Below, piece after piece: positions 1-11,990 of a DNA stretch of 64,000 nucleotides. The position numbers and the translations under genes were made by a program. The stretch comes from Colletes latitarsis (lineage: Eukaryota > Arthropoda > Insecta > Hymenoptera > Colletidae), in NCBI RefSeq assembly GCF_051014445.1, contig NC_135134.1:26539672-26603671 (forward strand), read 5' to 3'. The notes beneath the pieces were generated by a model. It was not told the DNA's origin. It saw nothing but the letters and a program-made list of their open reading frames with translations, and searched no databases. The first letter of the stretch is position 1, and each line of letters begins with the position of its first letter.

Positions 1-2504
1 AGAGCAAATCCCAGACCTAACCCAGACCTAACTTGCGTTATCCTCTAAAATATTGATCGAAACCAGGTTTAATTGACTGTTTCAGTGTGGTACCACATTA
101 CTACGTGATCCAAACCAGAAAAAACCCAGGATCCGTTCAACAAGTATGTGAAGAATGCGAAAGTATGAGTCTGACGAGTGAAAATCCCAGACCTAACCTA
201 GACCTAACATGAATTATTCTCTAAAATATTGATCGAAACCAGGTTTAATTGACTGTTTCAGTGTTGTACTTCATTACTACGTGACGCAATCCAGAAAAAA
301 CCCCGAATATAGCCATCAAGTATGAGAAATATGCGAAAGAATGAGCCTGATGAGAGCAAATCCCAGACCTAACCCAGACCTAACATGAATTATTCTCTAA
401 AATATTGATCGAAACCAGGTTTAATTGACTGTTTCAGTGTGGTACCACATTACTACGTGATCCAAACCTGTAAAACCCCAGGATCCGTTCAACAAGTATG
501 TGAAGAATGCGAAAGTATGAGTCTGATGAGTGAAAATCCTCGGCCTAACCTAGACCTAACATGCGTTATCCTCAAAAATATTGATCGAAACCAGGTTTAA
601 GGGACAGTTTCAGTGTGGTACCACACTACTACGTGATCCAAACCAGAAAAAAACCCAGGATCTGTTCAACAAGTATGTGAAATACGCGAAAGTATGAGCC
701 TGATGAGGGCAAATCCCAGACCTATCCCAGACCTAACTTGCGTTATCCTCTAAAATATTGATCGAAACCAGGTTTAATTGACTTTATCAGTGTTGTACTT
801 CATTACTACGTGACGCAATCCAGAAAAAACCCCGGATCTAGCCATCAAGTATGAGAAATATGCGAAAGAATGAGCCTGATGAGAGCAAATCCCAGACCTA
901 ACCCAGACCTAACTTGCGTTATCCTCTAAAATATTGATCGAAACCAGGTTTAATTGACTGTTTCAGTGTGGTACCACATTACTACGTGATCCAAACCAGA
1001 AAAAACCCAGGATCCGTTCAACAAGTATGTGAAGAATGCGAAAGTATGAGTCTGACGAGTGAAAATCCCAGACCTAACCTAGACCTAACATGAATTATTC
1101 TCTAAAATATTGATCGAAACCAGGTTTAATTGACTGTTTCAGTGTTGTACTTCATTACTACGTGACGCAATCCAGAAAAAACCCCGGATATAGCCATCAA
1201 GTATGAGAAATATGCGAAAGAATGAGCCTGATGAGAGCAAATCCCAGACCTAACCCAGACCTAACATGAATTATTCTCTAAAATATTGATCGAAACCAGG
1301 TTTAATTGACTGTCTCAGTGTGGTACCACATTACTACGTGATCCGATCCAGTAATAGCCCAGGATCCAGCCATGAAGTGTGAGAAATATGCGAAAGTATG
1401 AGCCTGATGAGGGCAAATCCTAGACCTAACCGAGACCTAACATGCGTTATCCTCTAAAATATTTATCAAGACCAGGTTTAATTGATTGTTTCAGTGTGGT
1501 ACCACATTACTACGTGATCCACACCAGAAAAAACCCAAGATCAGTTCAACAAGTATGTGAAGAATGCGAAAGTGTGAGTCTGATGAGTGAAAATCCCAGG
1601 CCTAGCGTAGACCTAACATGCGTTATCCTGAAAAATATTGATCGAAACCTGGTTTAATTGACTGTTTTAGTGTGGTACCACTTTACTACGTGATCCAAAG
1701 CAGAAAAAACCCTCGATCAGGTCAACATGCATGCTAAAACTGCGAAAGTATGACCATGATGAGGGGAAATCCCAGGCCTTACCTAGACCTAACATGCGTT
1801 ATCTTCTAAAATATTGATCGAAACCAGGTTTAATTGACTGTTTCAGCGTGGTACCACGTTACTACGTGACACAATCCTGAAACAGCCCAGGATCTAGCCA
1901 TGAAGTATGAGAAATATGCGAAAGTATGAGCCTGACGAGGGCAAATCCTAGACCTATCCCAAACCTAACATGCGTTATCCTCTAAAATATTGATCCAAAT
2001 CAGGTTTAATGGACAGCTTCAGTGTGATACCACTTTACTACGTGATCCAAAGCAGAAAAAACCCTTGATCAGGTCAACATGCATGTTAAAACTGCGAAAG
2101 TATGACCCTGATGAGGGCAAATCCCAGGCCTAACCTAGACCTAACATGCGTTGTCCTCTAAAATATTGATGGAAACTTGGTTTAATTGACTGTTTCAGTG
2201 TTGTACTTCATTACTACGTGATGCAATCCAGAAACCCCAGGATCTAGCCATCAAGTATGAGAAATATGCGAAAGAATGAGCCTGATGAGAGCAAATCCCA
2301 GACCTAACCTAGACCTAACATGCGTTATCCTCTAAAATATTGATCGAAACCAGGTTTAATGGACAGTTTCAGTGTGGTACCACACTACTACGTGATCCAA
2401 ACCAGAAAAAAACCCAGGATCTGTTCAACCAGTATGTGAAAAACGCGAAAGTATGAGCCTGATGAGGGCAAATCCCAGACCGAACCCAGACCTAACTTGC
2501 GTTA

Positions 2505-4088
2505 TCCTCTAAAATCATGATCGAAACCAGGTTTAATTGACTGTTTCAGTGTGGTACCACATTACTACGTGATCCAATCCAGAAATAGCCCAGGATCTAG
2601 CCATGAGGTATGAGAAATATGCGAAAGTATGAGCCTGACGAGAGCAAATCCTAGACGTAACCCAGACCTAACATGCGTTATCCTCTAAAATATTTATCAA
2701 GACCAGGTATAATTGATTGTTTCAGTGTGGTCCCACATTACTACCTGATCCAAACCACAAAAAACCCAGGATCCGTTCAACAAGTATGTGAAGAATGCGA
2801 AAGAATGAGTCTGATGAGTGAAAATCCCAGGCCTAACCTAGACCTAACATGCGTTATCCTCAACAATATTGATCGAAACCTGGTTTAATTGACTGTTTCA
2901 GTGTGGTACCACATTACTATGTGATCCAAACCAGAAAATAGCCCAGGATCTATCCACGAAGTATAAGAAATATGCGAAAGTATGAGCCTGATGAGGGCAA
3001 ATCCCAGGCCTAACCTAGACATAACTTACGTTATCCTCTAAAATGTAGATCGAAACCAGGTTTAATTGACTGTTTTAGTGTGGTACCACTTTACTACGTG
3101 ATCCAATGCAGAAAAAACCCTCGATCAGGTCAACATGCATGTTAAAACTGCGAAAGTATGAGCCTGATGAGGGCAAATCCCAGACCTATCCCAGACCTAA
3201 CATGCGTTATCCTCAAAAATATTAATCGAAACCAGGTTAATGGACTGCTTCAGTGTGGTACCACTTTACTACGTGATCCAAAGCAGAAAAAACCCTCGAT
3301 CAGGTCAACATGTATGTTAAAACTGCGACAGTATGACCCTGATGAGGGCAAATCCCAGGCCTAACCTAGACCTAACATGCGTTATCCTCAAAAATATTGA
3401 TGGAAACCAGGTTTAATTGACTCTTTCAGTGTTGTACTTCATTACTACGTGATGCAATCCAGAAAAAGCCCAGGATCTAGCCATCAAGTATGAGAAATAT
3501 GCGAAAGAATGAGCCTGATGAGAGCAAATCCCAGACCTAACCTAGCCCTAACATGAATTATTCTCTAAAATATTGATCGAAACCAGGTTTAATGGACAGT
3601 TTCAGTGTGGTACCACTTTACTACGTGATCCAATGCAGAAAAAACCCTCGATCAGGTCAACGTGCATGTTAAAACTGCGAAAGTATGAGCCTGATGAGGG
3701 CAAATCCCAGACCTATACCAGACCTAACATGCGTTATCCTCAAAAATATTAATCGAAACCAGGTTTAATTGACTGTTTCAGTGTGGTACCTCATTACTAC
3801 GTGATCCAATCCAGAAATAGCCCAGGATCTAGCCATGAGGTATGAGAAATATGCGAAAGTATGAGCCTGATGAGGGCAAATCCTAGACCTAACCCAGACC
3901 TAACATGCGTTATCCTCAAAAATATTTATCAAGACCAGGTTTAACTGAATGTTTCAGTGTGGTACCACATTACTACGTGATCCAAACCAGAAAAAACCCA
4001 GGATCCGATCAACAAGTATGTGAAGAATGCGAAAGTATGAGTCTGACGAGTGAAAATCCCAGACCTATCCCAGACCTAACTTGCGTTA
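2505..4088 (+). repeat. 9-monomer segment, copy 1
   Basis: This segment reappears immediately downstream at an offset of exactly 1584 bp (9 x 176). Shared private variants include ATAATTGATTG, GTCCCACATTACTACCTGATCC, the octet GTATAAGA, and CGACAGTATGACCC near the end. Only scattered differences are visible by eye, for example TCATGATCG at about 2515 against TATTGATCG in copy 2. The boundary phase is arbitrary because the junction lies inside the repeat. Confidence 0.85.
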
Positions 4089-5672
4089 TCCTCTAAAATA
4101 TTGATCGAAACCAGGTTTAATTGACTGTTTCAGTGTGGTACCACATTACTACGTGATCCAATCCAGAAATAGCCCAGGATCTAGCCATGAGGTATGAGAA
4201 ATATGCGAAAGTATGAGCCTGACGAGAGCAAATCCTAGACGTAACCCAGACCTAACATGCGTTATCCTCTAAAATATTTATCAAGACCAGGTATAATTGA
4301 TTGTTTCAGTGTGGTCCCACATTACTACCTGATCCAAACCACAAAAAACCCAGGATCCGTTCAACAAGTATGTGAAGAATGCGAAAGAATGAGTCTGATG
4401 AGTGAAAATCCCAGGCCTAACCTAGACCTAACATGCGTTATCCTCAACAATATTGATCGAAACCTGGTTTAATTGACTGTTTCAGTGTGGTACCACATTA
4501 CTATGTGATCCAAACCAGAAAATAGCCCAGGATCTATCCACGAAGTATAAGAAATATGCGAAAGTATGAGCCTGATGAGGGCAAATCCCAGGCCTAACCT
4601 AGACATAACTTACGTTATCCTCTAAAATGTAGATCGAAACCAGGTTTAATTGACTGTTTTAGTGTGGTACCACTTTACTACGTGATCCAATGCAGAAAAA
4701 ACCCTCGATCAGGTCAACATGCATGTTAAAACTGCGAAAGTATGAGCCTGATGAGGGCAAATCCCAGACCTATCCCAGACCTAACATGCGTTATCCTCAA
4801 AAATATTAATCGAAACCAGGTTAATGGACTGCTTCAGTGTGGTACCACTTTACTACGTGATCCAAAGCAGAAAAAACCCTCGATCAGGTCAACATGTATG
4901 TTAAAACTGCGACAGTATGACCCTGATGAGGGCAAATCCCAGGCCTAACCTAGACCTAACATGCGTTATCCTCAAAAATATTGATGGAAACCAGGTTTAA
5001 TTGACTGTTTCAGTGTTGTACTTCATTACTACGTGATGCAATCCAGAAAAAGCCCAGGATCTAGCCATCAAGTATGAGAAATATGCGAAAGAATGAGCCT
5101 GATGAGAGCAAATCCCAGACCTAACCTAGCCCTAACATGAATTATTCTCTAAAATATTGATCGAAACCAGGTTTAATGGACAGTTTCAGTGTGGTACCAC
5201 TTTACTACGTGACCCAATGCAGAAAAAACCCTCGATCAGGTCAACGTGCATGTTAAAACTGCGAAAGTATGAGCCTGATGAGGGCAAATCCCAGACCTAT
5301 ACCAGACCTAACATGCGTTATCCTCAAAAATATTAATCGAAACCAGGTTTAATTGACTGTTTCAGTGTGGTACCTCATTACTACGTGATCCAATCCAGAA
5401 ATAGCCCAGGATCTAGCCATGAGGTATGAGAAATATGCGAAAGTATGAGCCTGATGAGGGCAAATCCTAGACCTAACCCAGACCTAACATGCGTTATCCT
5501 CAAAAATATTTATCAAGACCAGGTTTAACTGAATGTTTCAGTGTGGTACCACATTACTACGTGATCCAAACCAGAAAAAACCCAGGATCCGATCAACAAG
5601 TATGTGAAGAATGCGAAAGTATGAGTCTGACGAGTGAAAATCCCAGACCTATCCCAGACCTAACTTGCGTTA
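4089..5672 (+). repeat. 9-monomer segment, copy 2
   Basis: This is a tandem duplicate of the preceding segment. Its last two-monomer portion (marker GAGGTATGAG followed by CAAGACCAGGTTTAACTGAATG) is repeated once more at 5689-5880, 352 bp on, so a two-monomer duplication sits at the right edge. Confidence 0.83.
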
Positions 5673-7559
5673 TCCTCTAAAATATTGATCGAAACCAGGT
5701 TTAATTGACTGTTTCAGTGTGGTACCTCATTACTACGTGATCCAATCCAGAAATAGCCCAGGATCTAGCCATGAGGTATGAGAAATATGCGAAAGTATGA
5801 GCCTGATGAGGGCAAATCCTAGACCTAACCCAGACCTAACATGCGTTATCCTCAAAAATATTTATCAAGACCAGGTTTAACTGAATGTTTCAGTGTGGTA
5901 CCACATTACTACGTGATCCACACCAGAAAAAACCCAAGATCAGTTCAACAAGTATGTGAAAAACGCGAAAGCATGGGTCTGTTGAGGGCAAATCCCAGGC
6001 CTAACCTAGACATAACTTTCGTTATCCACTAAAATATTGATCGAAACCAGGTTCCGTGGGCTGTTCCAGTGTGGTACCACATTACTGCGCGATCCAAACC
6101 AGAAAAAACCCAGGATCTGTTCAACAAGTATGTGAAAAATGCGAAAGTATGACCCTGATGTGGCAAATCCCAGACCTAACACAGACCTAACTTGCATTGT
6201 CCTCTAAAATATTGATCGAAACCAGGTTTAATTGACTGTTCCAGTGTGGTACCACATTACTACGTGATCCAATCCAGAAATAGCCCAGGATCTAGCCATG
6301 AAGTATGAGGAATATGCGAAAATATGAGCCTGATGAGGGCAAACCCTAGACCTAACCCAGACCTAACATGCGTTATCCTCTAAAATATTTATCTAGACCA
6401 GGTTTAATTGATTGTTTACAGTGTGGTCCCACATTACTACGTGATCCACACCAGAAAAAACCCAAGATCAGTTCAACAAGTATGTGAAAAACGAGAAAGT
6501 ATGAGCCTGATGAGGGCGAATCCCAGACCTATCCCATACCTAACTTGCGTTATCCTCTAAAATATTGATCGAAACCAGGTTTAATCGTCTGTTTCAGTGT
6601 GGTACCACATTACTATGTGATCCAAACCAGAAAAAAACCCAGGATCTGTTCAACAAGTATGTGATGTATGCGAAAGTATGAGCCTGATGAGGGCAAATCC
6701 CAGACCTATCCCAGACCTAACATGCGTTATCCTCAAAAATATTAATCGAAACCAGGCTTAATCGACTGTTTCAGTGTGGTCCCACATTACTACGTGATCC
6801 AAACCAGAAAAAACCCAGGATCCGTTCAACAAGTATGTGAAGAATGCGAAAGTATGAGTCTGATGAGTGAAAATCCCAGGCCTAACCTAGACCTAACATG
6901 CGTTATCCTCAAAAATATTGATCGAAACCTGGTTTAATCGACTGTTTCTGTGTGGTACCACATTACTACGTGACTCAAACCAGAAAAAACCCAGGATCTG
7001 TTCAACAGGTATGTGAAAAACGCGAAAGTATTAGCCTGATGAGGGCAAATCCCAGACCTATCCCAGAACAAACTTGCGTTATCCTCTAAAATATTGATCG
7101 AAACCAGGTTTAATCGACTGTTTCAGTGTGGTACCACATCGCAACGTGATCCAAACCAGAAAAAACCCAGGATCAGTTCAACAAGTATGTGAAAAACGCG
7201 AAAGTATGAGCCTGATGAGGGCGAATCCCAGAGCTATCCCAGACCTAACTTGCGTTATCCTCTAAAATATTGATCGAAACGAGGTTTAATTGTCTGTTTC
7301 AGCGTGGTACCACATTACTACGTGATACAATCCAGAAACAGCCCGGGATCTAGCCATGAAGTATGAGAAAAAATGCGAAAGTATGAGCCTGATGAGGGCA
7401 AATCCTAGACCTAACCCAAACCTAACATGCGTTATCCTCTAAAATAATGATGGAAGCCACGTTTAATTGATTGTTTTAGTTGTGGCACCACTTTACTACG
7501 TGATCCAAAGCAGAAAAAACCCTCGATCAGGTCTACATGCATGTTAAAACTGCGAAACT

Positions 7560-9225
7560 ATGACCCTGATGAGGGCAAATCCCAGGCCTAACCTAGACCT
7601 AACATGCGTTGTCCTCTAAAATATTGATGGAAACTTGGTTTAATTGACTGTTTCAGTGTTGTACTTCATTACTACGTGATGCAATCCAGAAACCCCAGGA
7701 TCTAGCCATCAAGTATGAGAAATATGCGAAAGAATGAGCCTGATGAGAGCAAATCCCAGACCTAACCTAGACCTAACATGCGTTATCCTCTAAAATATTG
7801 ATCGAAACCAGGTTTAATGGACAGTTTCAGTGTGGTACCACACTACTACGTGATCCAAACCAGAAAAAAACCCAGGATCTGTTCAACCAGTATGTGAAAA
7901 ACGCGAAAGTATGAGCCTGATGAGGGCAAATCCCAGACCGAACCCAGACCTAACTTGCGTTATCCTCTAAAATATTGATCGAAACCAGGTTTAATTGACT
8001 GTTTCAGTGTGGTACCACATTACTACGTGATCCAATCCAGAAATAGCCCAGGATCTAGCCATGAGGTATGAGAAATATGCGAAAGTATGAGCCTGACGAG
8101 AGCAAATCCTAGACGTAACCCAGACCTAACATGCGTTATCCTCTAAAATATTTATCAAGACCAGGTATAATTGATTGGTTCAGTGTGGTCCCACATTACT
8201 ACCTGATCCAAACCACAAAAAACCCAGGATCCGTTCAACAAGTATGTGAAGAATGCGAAAGAATGAGTCTGATGAGTGAAAATCCCAGGCCTATCCTAGA
8301 CCTAACATGCGTTATCCTCAACAATATTGATCGAAACCTGGTTTAATTGACTGTTTCAGTGTGGTACCACATTACTATGTGATCCAAACCAGAAAATAGC
8401 CCAGGATCTATCCACGAAGTATAAGAAATATGCGAAAGTATGAGCCTGATGAGGGCAAATCCCAGGCCTAACCTAGACATAACTTACGTTATCCTCTAAA
8501 ATGTAGATCGAAACCAGGTTTAATTGACTGTTTTAGTGTGGTACCACGTTACTACGTGATCCAATGCAGAAAAAACCCTCGATCAGGTCAACATGGACGT
8601 TAAAACTGCGAAAGTATGAGCCTGATGAGGGCAAATCCCAGACCTATCCCAGACCAAACATGCGTTATCCTCAAAAATATTAATCGAGACCAGGTTAATG
8701 GACTGCTTCAGTGTGGTACCACTTTACTACGTGATCCAAAGCAGAAAAAACCCTCGATCAGGTCAACATGTATGTTAAAACTGCGACAGTATGACCCTGA
8801 TGAGGGCAAATCCCAGGCCTAACCTAGACCTAACATGCGTTATCCTCAAAAATATTGATGGAAACCAGGTTTAATTGACTGTTTCAGTGTTGTACTTCAT
8901 TACTACGTGATGCAATCCAGAAAAAGCCCAGGATCTAGCCATCAAGTATGAGAAATATGCGAAAGAATGAGCCTGATGAGAGCAAATCCCAGACCTAACC
9001 TAGCCCTAACATGAATTATTCTCTAAAATATTGATCGAAACCAGGTTTAATGGACAGTTTCAGTGTGGTACCACTTTACTACGTGATCCAATGCAGAAAA
9101 AACCCTCGATCAGGTCAACGGGCATGTTAAAACTGCGAAAGTATGAGCCTGATGAGGGCAAATCCCAGACCTATACCAGACCTAACATGCGTTATCCTCA
9201 AAAATATTAATCGAAACCAGGTTTA
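7560..9225 (+). repeat. 9-monomer segment, copy 3 (dispersed)
   Basis: This segment matches about 2100-3768 at an offset of about 5459 bp, with the same private variants (GGAAACTTGG at about 7630, GTATAAGA at about 8420, CGACAGTATGACCC at about 8783). It is separated from copy 2 by about 1.9 kb of other monomers. It therefore arose by a non-adjacent exchange or by tandem duplication followed by rearrangement. Its right end lies about 120 bp before element 1. Confidence 0.75.
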
Positions 9226-9348
9226 ATCGACTGTTTCAGTGTGGTCCCACATTACTACGTGATCCAAACCAGAAAAAACCCAGGATCCGATCAACAAGTA
9301 TGTGAAGAATGCGAAAGTATGAGTCTGACGAGTGAAAATCCCAGACCT

Positions 9349-9359
9349 ATCCCAGACCT

Positions 9360-9363
<4 letters not shown>
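9349..9363. repeat. Target-site duplication of element 1, poly(A) side
   Basis: The sequence ATCCCAGACCTAACT lies directly before the T-run and is repeated exactly at 11991-12005. The true length is 14-16 bp because terminal T residues cannot be told apart from the poly(A) tail. The uninterrupted site is visible in other monomers (for example 4059-4085). Confidence 0.92.

Positions 9364-9398
<35 letters not shown>
9363..9398 (-). other. Poly(A) tail of element 1
   Basis: There are 36 consecutive T residues on the plus strand, marking the 3' end of the element and its minus-strand orientation. The first one to three T may belong to the target duplication. Confidence 0.95.
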
Positions 9399-9399
<1 letters not shown>

Positions 9400-9914
9400 T
9401 CGTGGGGAAAATCTTCGAAAGACTCCCTCCCACCTCCTTGGGGAGAGGTGGGAGGGGTGTGTGGGATTCCCCGCGCCCGTACAACGACAGGCGCGGGACC
9501 TACCCACTAAAAACCCCACGGTGACCCTTCGGCACGCTTTGGGAGGATACCGGGAATCGCTCGAAGCATTCTTCCGGTATCCTCCCCGTGCCCGCGCTTT
9601 CGCGCCCATCCCCCGGGGGGACAATCGGTCCCCCCAGTAGACACACTGCCTCATAGCGGCGGGACGGGGCCACTCCATCCCGCCGCTATCCGTCCCGGGG
9701 CCGCGTTTAGTGGCGGCTGCGAGCCCCAACTCGCAACCGCCCGCGACCCCGTTTCCACCCCTCGGCGGCCGGGCGTTCATGGCCGCACCAGACCGCCGAG
9801 GGTGCCTCCCCTTGCGTCGGACCGGTAGGGGGAGGCACTCCTACCCCCAACCGGTCCGACCCGGCGCCGCCTGGCGGGAGGAGGGTCCCCTCAGGACCCC
9901 CCTCCCAGCCTAGG
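9399..9914 (-). other. 3' UTR of element 1, chain of nine stem-loops
   Basis: The 516 bp between the stop codon and the tail consist almost entirely of inverted repeats. Perfect or nearly perfect stems pair 9425-9436 with 9445-9456 (12 bp), 9470-9477 with 9490-9497 (8), 9541-9553 with 9574-9586 (13, 20-nt loop), 9615-9622 with 9628-9635 (8), 9653-9664 with 9678-9689 (12), 9712-9723 with 9730-9741 (one mismatch), 9759-9768 with 9793-9802 (10), 9816-9826 with 9850-9860 (11), and 9876-9888 with 9894-9906 (one mismatch). Between the second and third stems lies a box at about 9507-9525 (CTAAAAACCCCACGGTGACC on the plus strand) that element 2 shares. In related elements the RT recognises a 3' UTR structure to start copying; that role is inferred here. 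Open frames in this stretch look like chance products of its high GC content. Confidence 0.85.
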
Positions 9915-11990
9915 TCATCCGCCACGCCGAGGCGGCCGCCCGCGACGCCTCGCGACCGGGCGACGACCTCGGGCCACCGCACGAGCGCGAGCTTCAGCGC
10001 GCCGCTGAAGCTCGCGCTCCCTCCCCGCGGCCTCCTTCTGCAACATTACGTTCTCGCAGAAGGAGGCCACGGCCCTCCACTTCTCTTCGCTGCCGAGCAT
10101 GGCGCGCACCACGCCCGGCAGCGAGACATCCCGCCCGACGACGCCGACCAGGACACGGCGCTCCCCCTCCCACGCGGGGCATACCTCCAGGGTATGATCC
10201 GCCGTGTCCTGCTCAGCGTCGCAGTGGCAGCAACGCGCCGTCGGCTCCTTCCCTATCCGGCACAGGTATCTTCCGAAGCTGCCATGCCCGGAAAATACCT
10301 GTGCCATCCGGTAGGTGAGGCTGCCATGGCCTCTGTCCAGCCACTCCTTCAGGAGTGGCCGAACCGCCCCGACAGTCCGGTGCCCCGCGGTTGGCAGAGC
10401 CAGCCGCTCCTGCCACGCGAGCAACACGGACTGCCGGGCCTGGCGCTTCAAATCGCCCCAAGCAGGTTCCTGCCCGCCCGGGACCGCCCCCACCCCCGCG
10501 CGACGGTCGACGCGGTGCCGGTACATCACCGCGTGCGACCGCGCGAGCAGGTCCATGGGCGGCATCCCCGCTAGAACCGTCGCCGCCTCATGTGACATGG
10601 TCCGATACCCGCGGACGACCCTGAGCGCCATGCGCCTCTGCACCCGACGCAGCATAGTCATGCTGCGCCGGGAGGCAGCCAGGTCGTCCGCCCAGACGGG
10701 GGCCCCGTATAGGGCCACCGACTGGACCATTGCCACATAGAGGCGACGAACTCGGCCCGCCGGGCCCCCCAGGTTGGGCAGGATCCGGCCCAGAGCCGCA
10801 ACCATCCTTTCCAACCGGGGGACCAGGCAGCGGAAATGCTCCTCGAAACGCCAGTGGCTATCGAGGATCAGCCCTAGATACCTGATCCGGGGCTTCACCT
10901 CGATGTCAGCCCCACCCACCCGGATCAGAGGGGGTGGCGGATCCTGCCGAGGTGAATGAAACGCAATCACCTCGGTCTTATGGACCGCCACCGTCATCCC
11001 CATCCCCCTGATCCGGTCGACGACGCGTTGCGACCCCTCCTCCGCGCGACGCATGGCCCTCCCCCAGTGCGCCCCGACGGCCAGCACCAGTGTGTCATCC
11101 GCGTAACACACCGTGCTGACGCCGTCGGGGAGGCCGGCCCGCAACACCGAGTCGTACGCGATGTTCCACAGGAGTGGCCCGAGGACCGACCCCTGCGGAA
11201 CACCGCAGTACACCTCCCTCCGCATATCACCATCCCGGCCCGGATACTCGATCCACCTGCCGCGGAGATAATCCCCGACGACCGCCCTGAGACAAGGGGG
11301 GACCCGATGATATTCGAGTCCCCTCCTTATCTCTTCCCAGGGGAGGGTGTTAAAGGCATTGGCAATACCCAAGGATATTGCCAATGCCACCCCTCCCCGG
11401 GAGACGGCCGCCCCCGAGAGGGCCCTCACACGACCTATCGCGTCGATAGTCGATCGGCCCCCCCGGAAACCGAACTGGCAGTCGGCCAGACCGGGATCAC
11501 CCCGCGAGAGGTGCTCGACGAGGCGGGCAGCAATCACCCGCTCGAAGAGCTTGCCCACCTCGTCGAGGAGACAAATGGGCCGGTATGCGGAGGGAGACTC
11601 CGCGGGCCGACCCTCCTTCCGGAGGAGGACCATCCTCGCCACCTTCCAACTGGGGGGGAATCGCCCGTCCCTCAGGCAGCGGTCGAACAACCGCCTGAGG
11701 TCGGCCCCAAGGACGCCCTGGGTCAAGACCCAAACCCGGCCGGGCACACCATCCGGACCCGGGGCCGTGTTACGAACCCCGAGCCGTCTGATGGCCGCTG
11801 CCAGCTCCTCCTGCGTGACCCCCAGCTCGGCCGTCCACTCCACTGGGACAGCCGCCGCCGCCGGAGGACGCGGTCCCCTCTCCCCAATTGGGAAGAGTGT
11901 ATTGACCACGTCCTCCAGCAGCCGGGGGTCAAGACCCTCGGTGACGGGGGGCGCCCACGGGCGGAGCTTATTCAGCACCATCTTATATGG
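9915..11990 (-). CDS. ORF2 fragment: reverse transcriptase with C-terminal CCHC knuckle, 5'-truncated
   Basis: This is a non-LTR retrotransposon polyprotein that would copy element RNA into DNA at a nicked target. The frame is open for 691 codons from the 5' break, and the stop is the complement of 9915-9917. The first Met (codon at 11979-11981) is internal: three codons upstream (Pro-Tyr-Lys) continue the frame to the break, and PYKMVLNKL resembles the segment that normally precedes the RT domain. Numbering from that Met: APGPDG at 74-79, AYRPICLLDEVGKLFER at 132-148, FGFRGGRSTIDAI at 170-182, motif A region 200-215, CGVPQGSVLGPLLWN at 259-273, YADD at 293-296, then KTEVIAF and RYLGLILDSHW. 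The knuckle is C584, C587, H596, C601, followed by an Arg-rich tail. Motif A reads LGIANAF where the family has LDIANAF, so the first catalytic Asp is Gly205 (GGT, plus 11367-11369). The endonuclease and ORF1 are missing. No RNase H is seen. No frameshift or stop is seen. Confidence 0.9.
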   Translation of the reverse strand, partial: PYKMVLNKLRPWAPPVTEGLDPRLLEDVVNTLFPIGERGPRPPAAAAVPVEWTAELGVTQEELAAAIRRLGVRNTAPGPDGVPGRVWVLTQGVLGADLRRLFDRCLRDGRFPPSWKVARMVLLRKEGRPAESPSAYRPICLLDEVGKLFERVIAARLVEHLSRGDPGLADCQFGFRGGRSTIDAIGRVRALSGAAVSRGGVALAISLGIANAFNTLPWEEIRRGLEYHRVPPCLRAVVGDYLRGRWIEYPGRDGDMRREVYCGVPQGSVLGPLLWNIAYDSVLRAGLPDGVSTVCYADDTLVLAVGAHWGRAMRRAEEGSQRVVDRIRGMGMTVAVHKTEVIAFHSPRQDPPPPLIRVGGADIEVKPRIRYLGLILDSHWRFEEHFRCLVPRLERMVAALGRILPNLGGPAGRVRRLYVAMVQSVALYGAPVWADDLAASRRSMTMLRRVQRRMALRVVRGYRTMSHEAATVLAGMPPMDLLARSHAVMYRHRVDRRAGVGAVPGGQEPAWGDLKRQARQSVLLAWQERLALPTAGHRTVGAVRPLLKEWLDRGHGSLTYRMAQVFSGHGSFGRYLCRIGKEPTARCCHCDAEQDTADHTLEVCPAWEGERRVLVGVVGRDVSLPGVVRAMLGSEEKWRAVASFCENVMLQKEAAGRERELQRRAEARARAVARGRRPVARRRGRPPRRGG
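11355..11388. repeat. 13-bp perfect inverted repeat spanning RT motif A
   Basis: GGCATTGGCAATA at 11355-11367 is the exact reverse complement of TATTGCCAATGCC at 11376-11388, with an 8-nt spacer. The altered motif A codon lies at the edge of the spacer. The symmetry follows from codons for Ala-Leu-Ala-Ile before, and Ile-Ala-Asn-Ala after, the catalytic position, so it may have no function of its own. Confidence 0.6.

Larger units (their letters stand above)
1..9363 (+). repeat. 176-bp satellite array, left block
   Basis: This is a continuous head-to-tail array of monomers of about 176 bp, all in the same orientation. Each monomer carries, in order: a CCTAA-rich box (CCCAGACCTAACCCAGACCTAAC and variants with CCTAACCTAGACCTAAC), GCGTTATCCTCTAAAATATT, the dyad AAACCAGGTTT, the palindrome GTGGTACCAC, ATTACTACGTGATCCAA, an A-tract in CCAGAAAAAACCCAGGATC, AACAAGTATGTGAA, and CTGATGAGGGCAAAT. 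At least three monomer subfamilies are mixed here. Type A has GGTACCAC and CCAAACCAG. Type B has GTTGTACTTC, GCAATCCAG and AGCCATCAAGTATGAG. Type C has CCACTTTACT, CCAAAGCAG, CCCTCGATCAGGTC and TTAAAACTGCG. Nothing in the block looks like a real gene; stop codons occur in every frame within about 1.5 monomers. Confidence 0.97.
9363..11990 (-). mobile_element. 5'-truncated R1-clade non-LTR retrotransposon (element 1)
   Basis: This insertion of about 2.63 kb is strongly GC-rich against the AT-richer satellite. It has the structure of a target-primed LINE copy: poly(A) tail (36 T on the plus strand, 9363-9398), a 3' UTR of about 515 bp, an ORF2 open to the 5' break at 11990, and a perfect 15-bp target duplication. 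The break lies upstream of the reverse-transcriptase core, so ORF1 and the endonuclease domain are absent. Clade assignment rests on the RT motif set, the C-terminal C-x2-C-x8-H-x4-C knuckle and the absence of an RNase H domain. The long pure tail, perfect duplication and uninterrupted frame suggest a recent insertion. Confidence 0.93.

Noticed and set aside
6006..6197. Minus-strand open frame of 63 codons in the left array
   Set aside because: It arises from satellite monomers by chance and has no counterpart in other monomers and no recognisable domain.
9358..11233. Overlapping open frames in element 1 on both strands (for example 10956-12020 plus, 11347-12003 plus, 9358-9780 minus)
   Set aside because: They are shadows of the GC-rich RT frame and hairpin-rich 3' UTR. 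Only the 9915-11990 minus frame carries RT motifs.
11355..11388. Functional stem-loop within the RT gene
   Set aside because: The inverted repeat is explained by near-palindromic codon choice around motif A. One copy gives no evidence that pairing is conserved.
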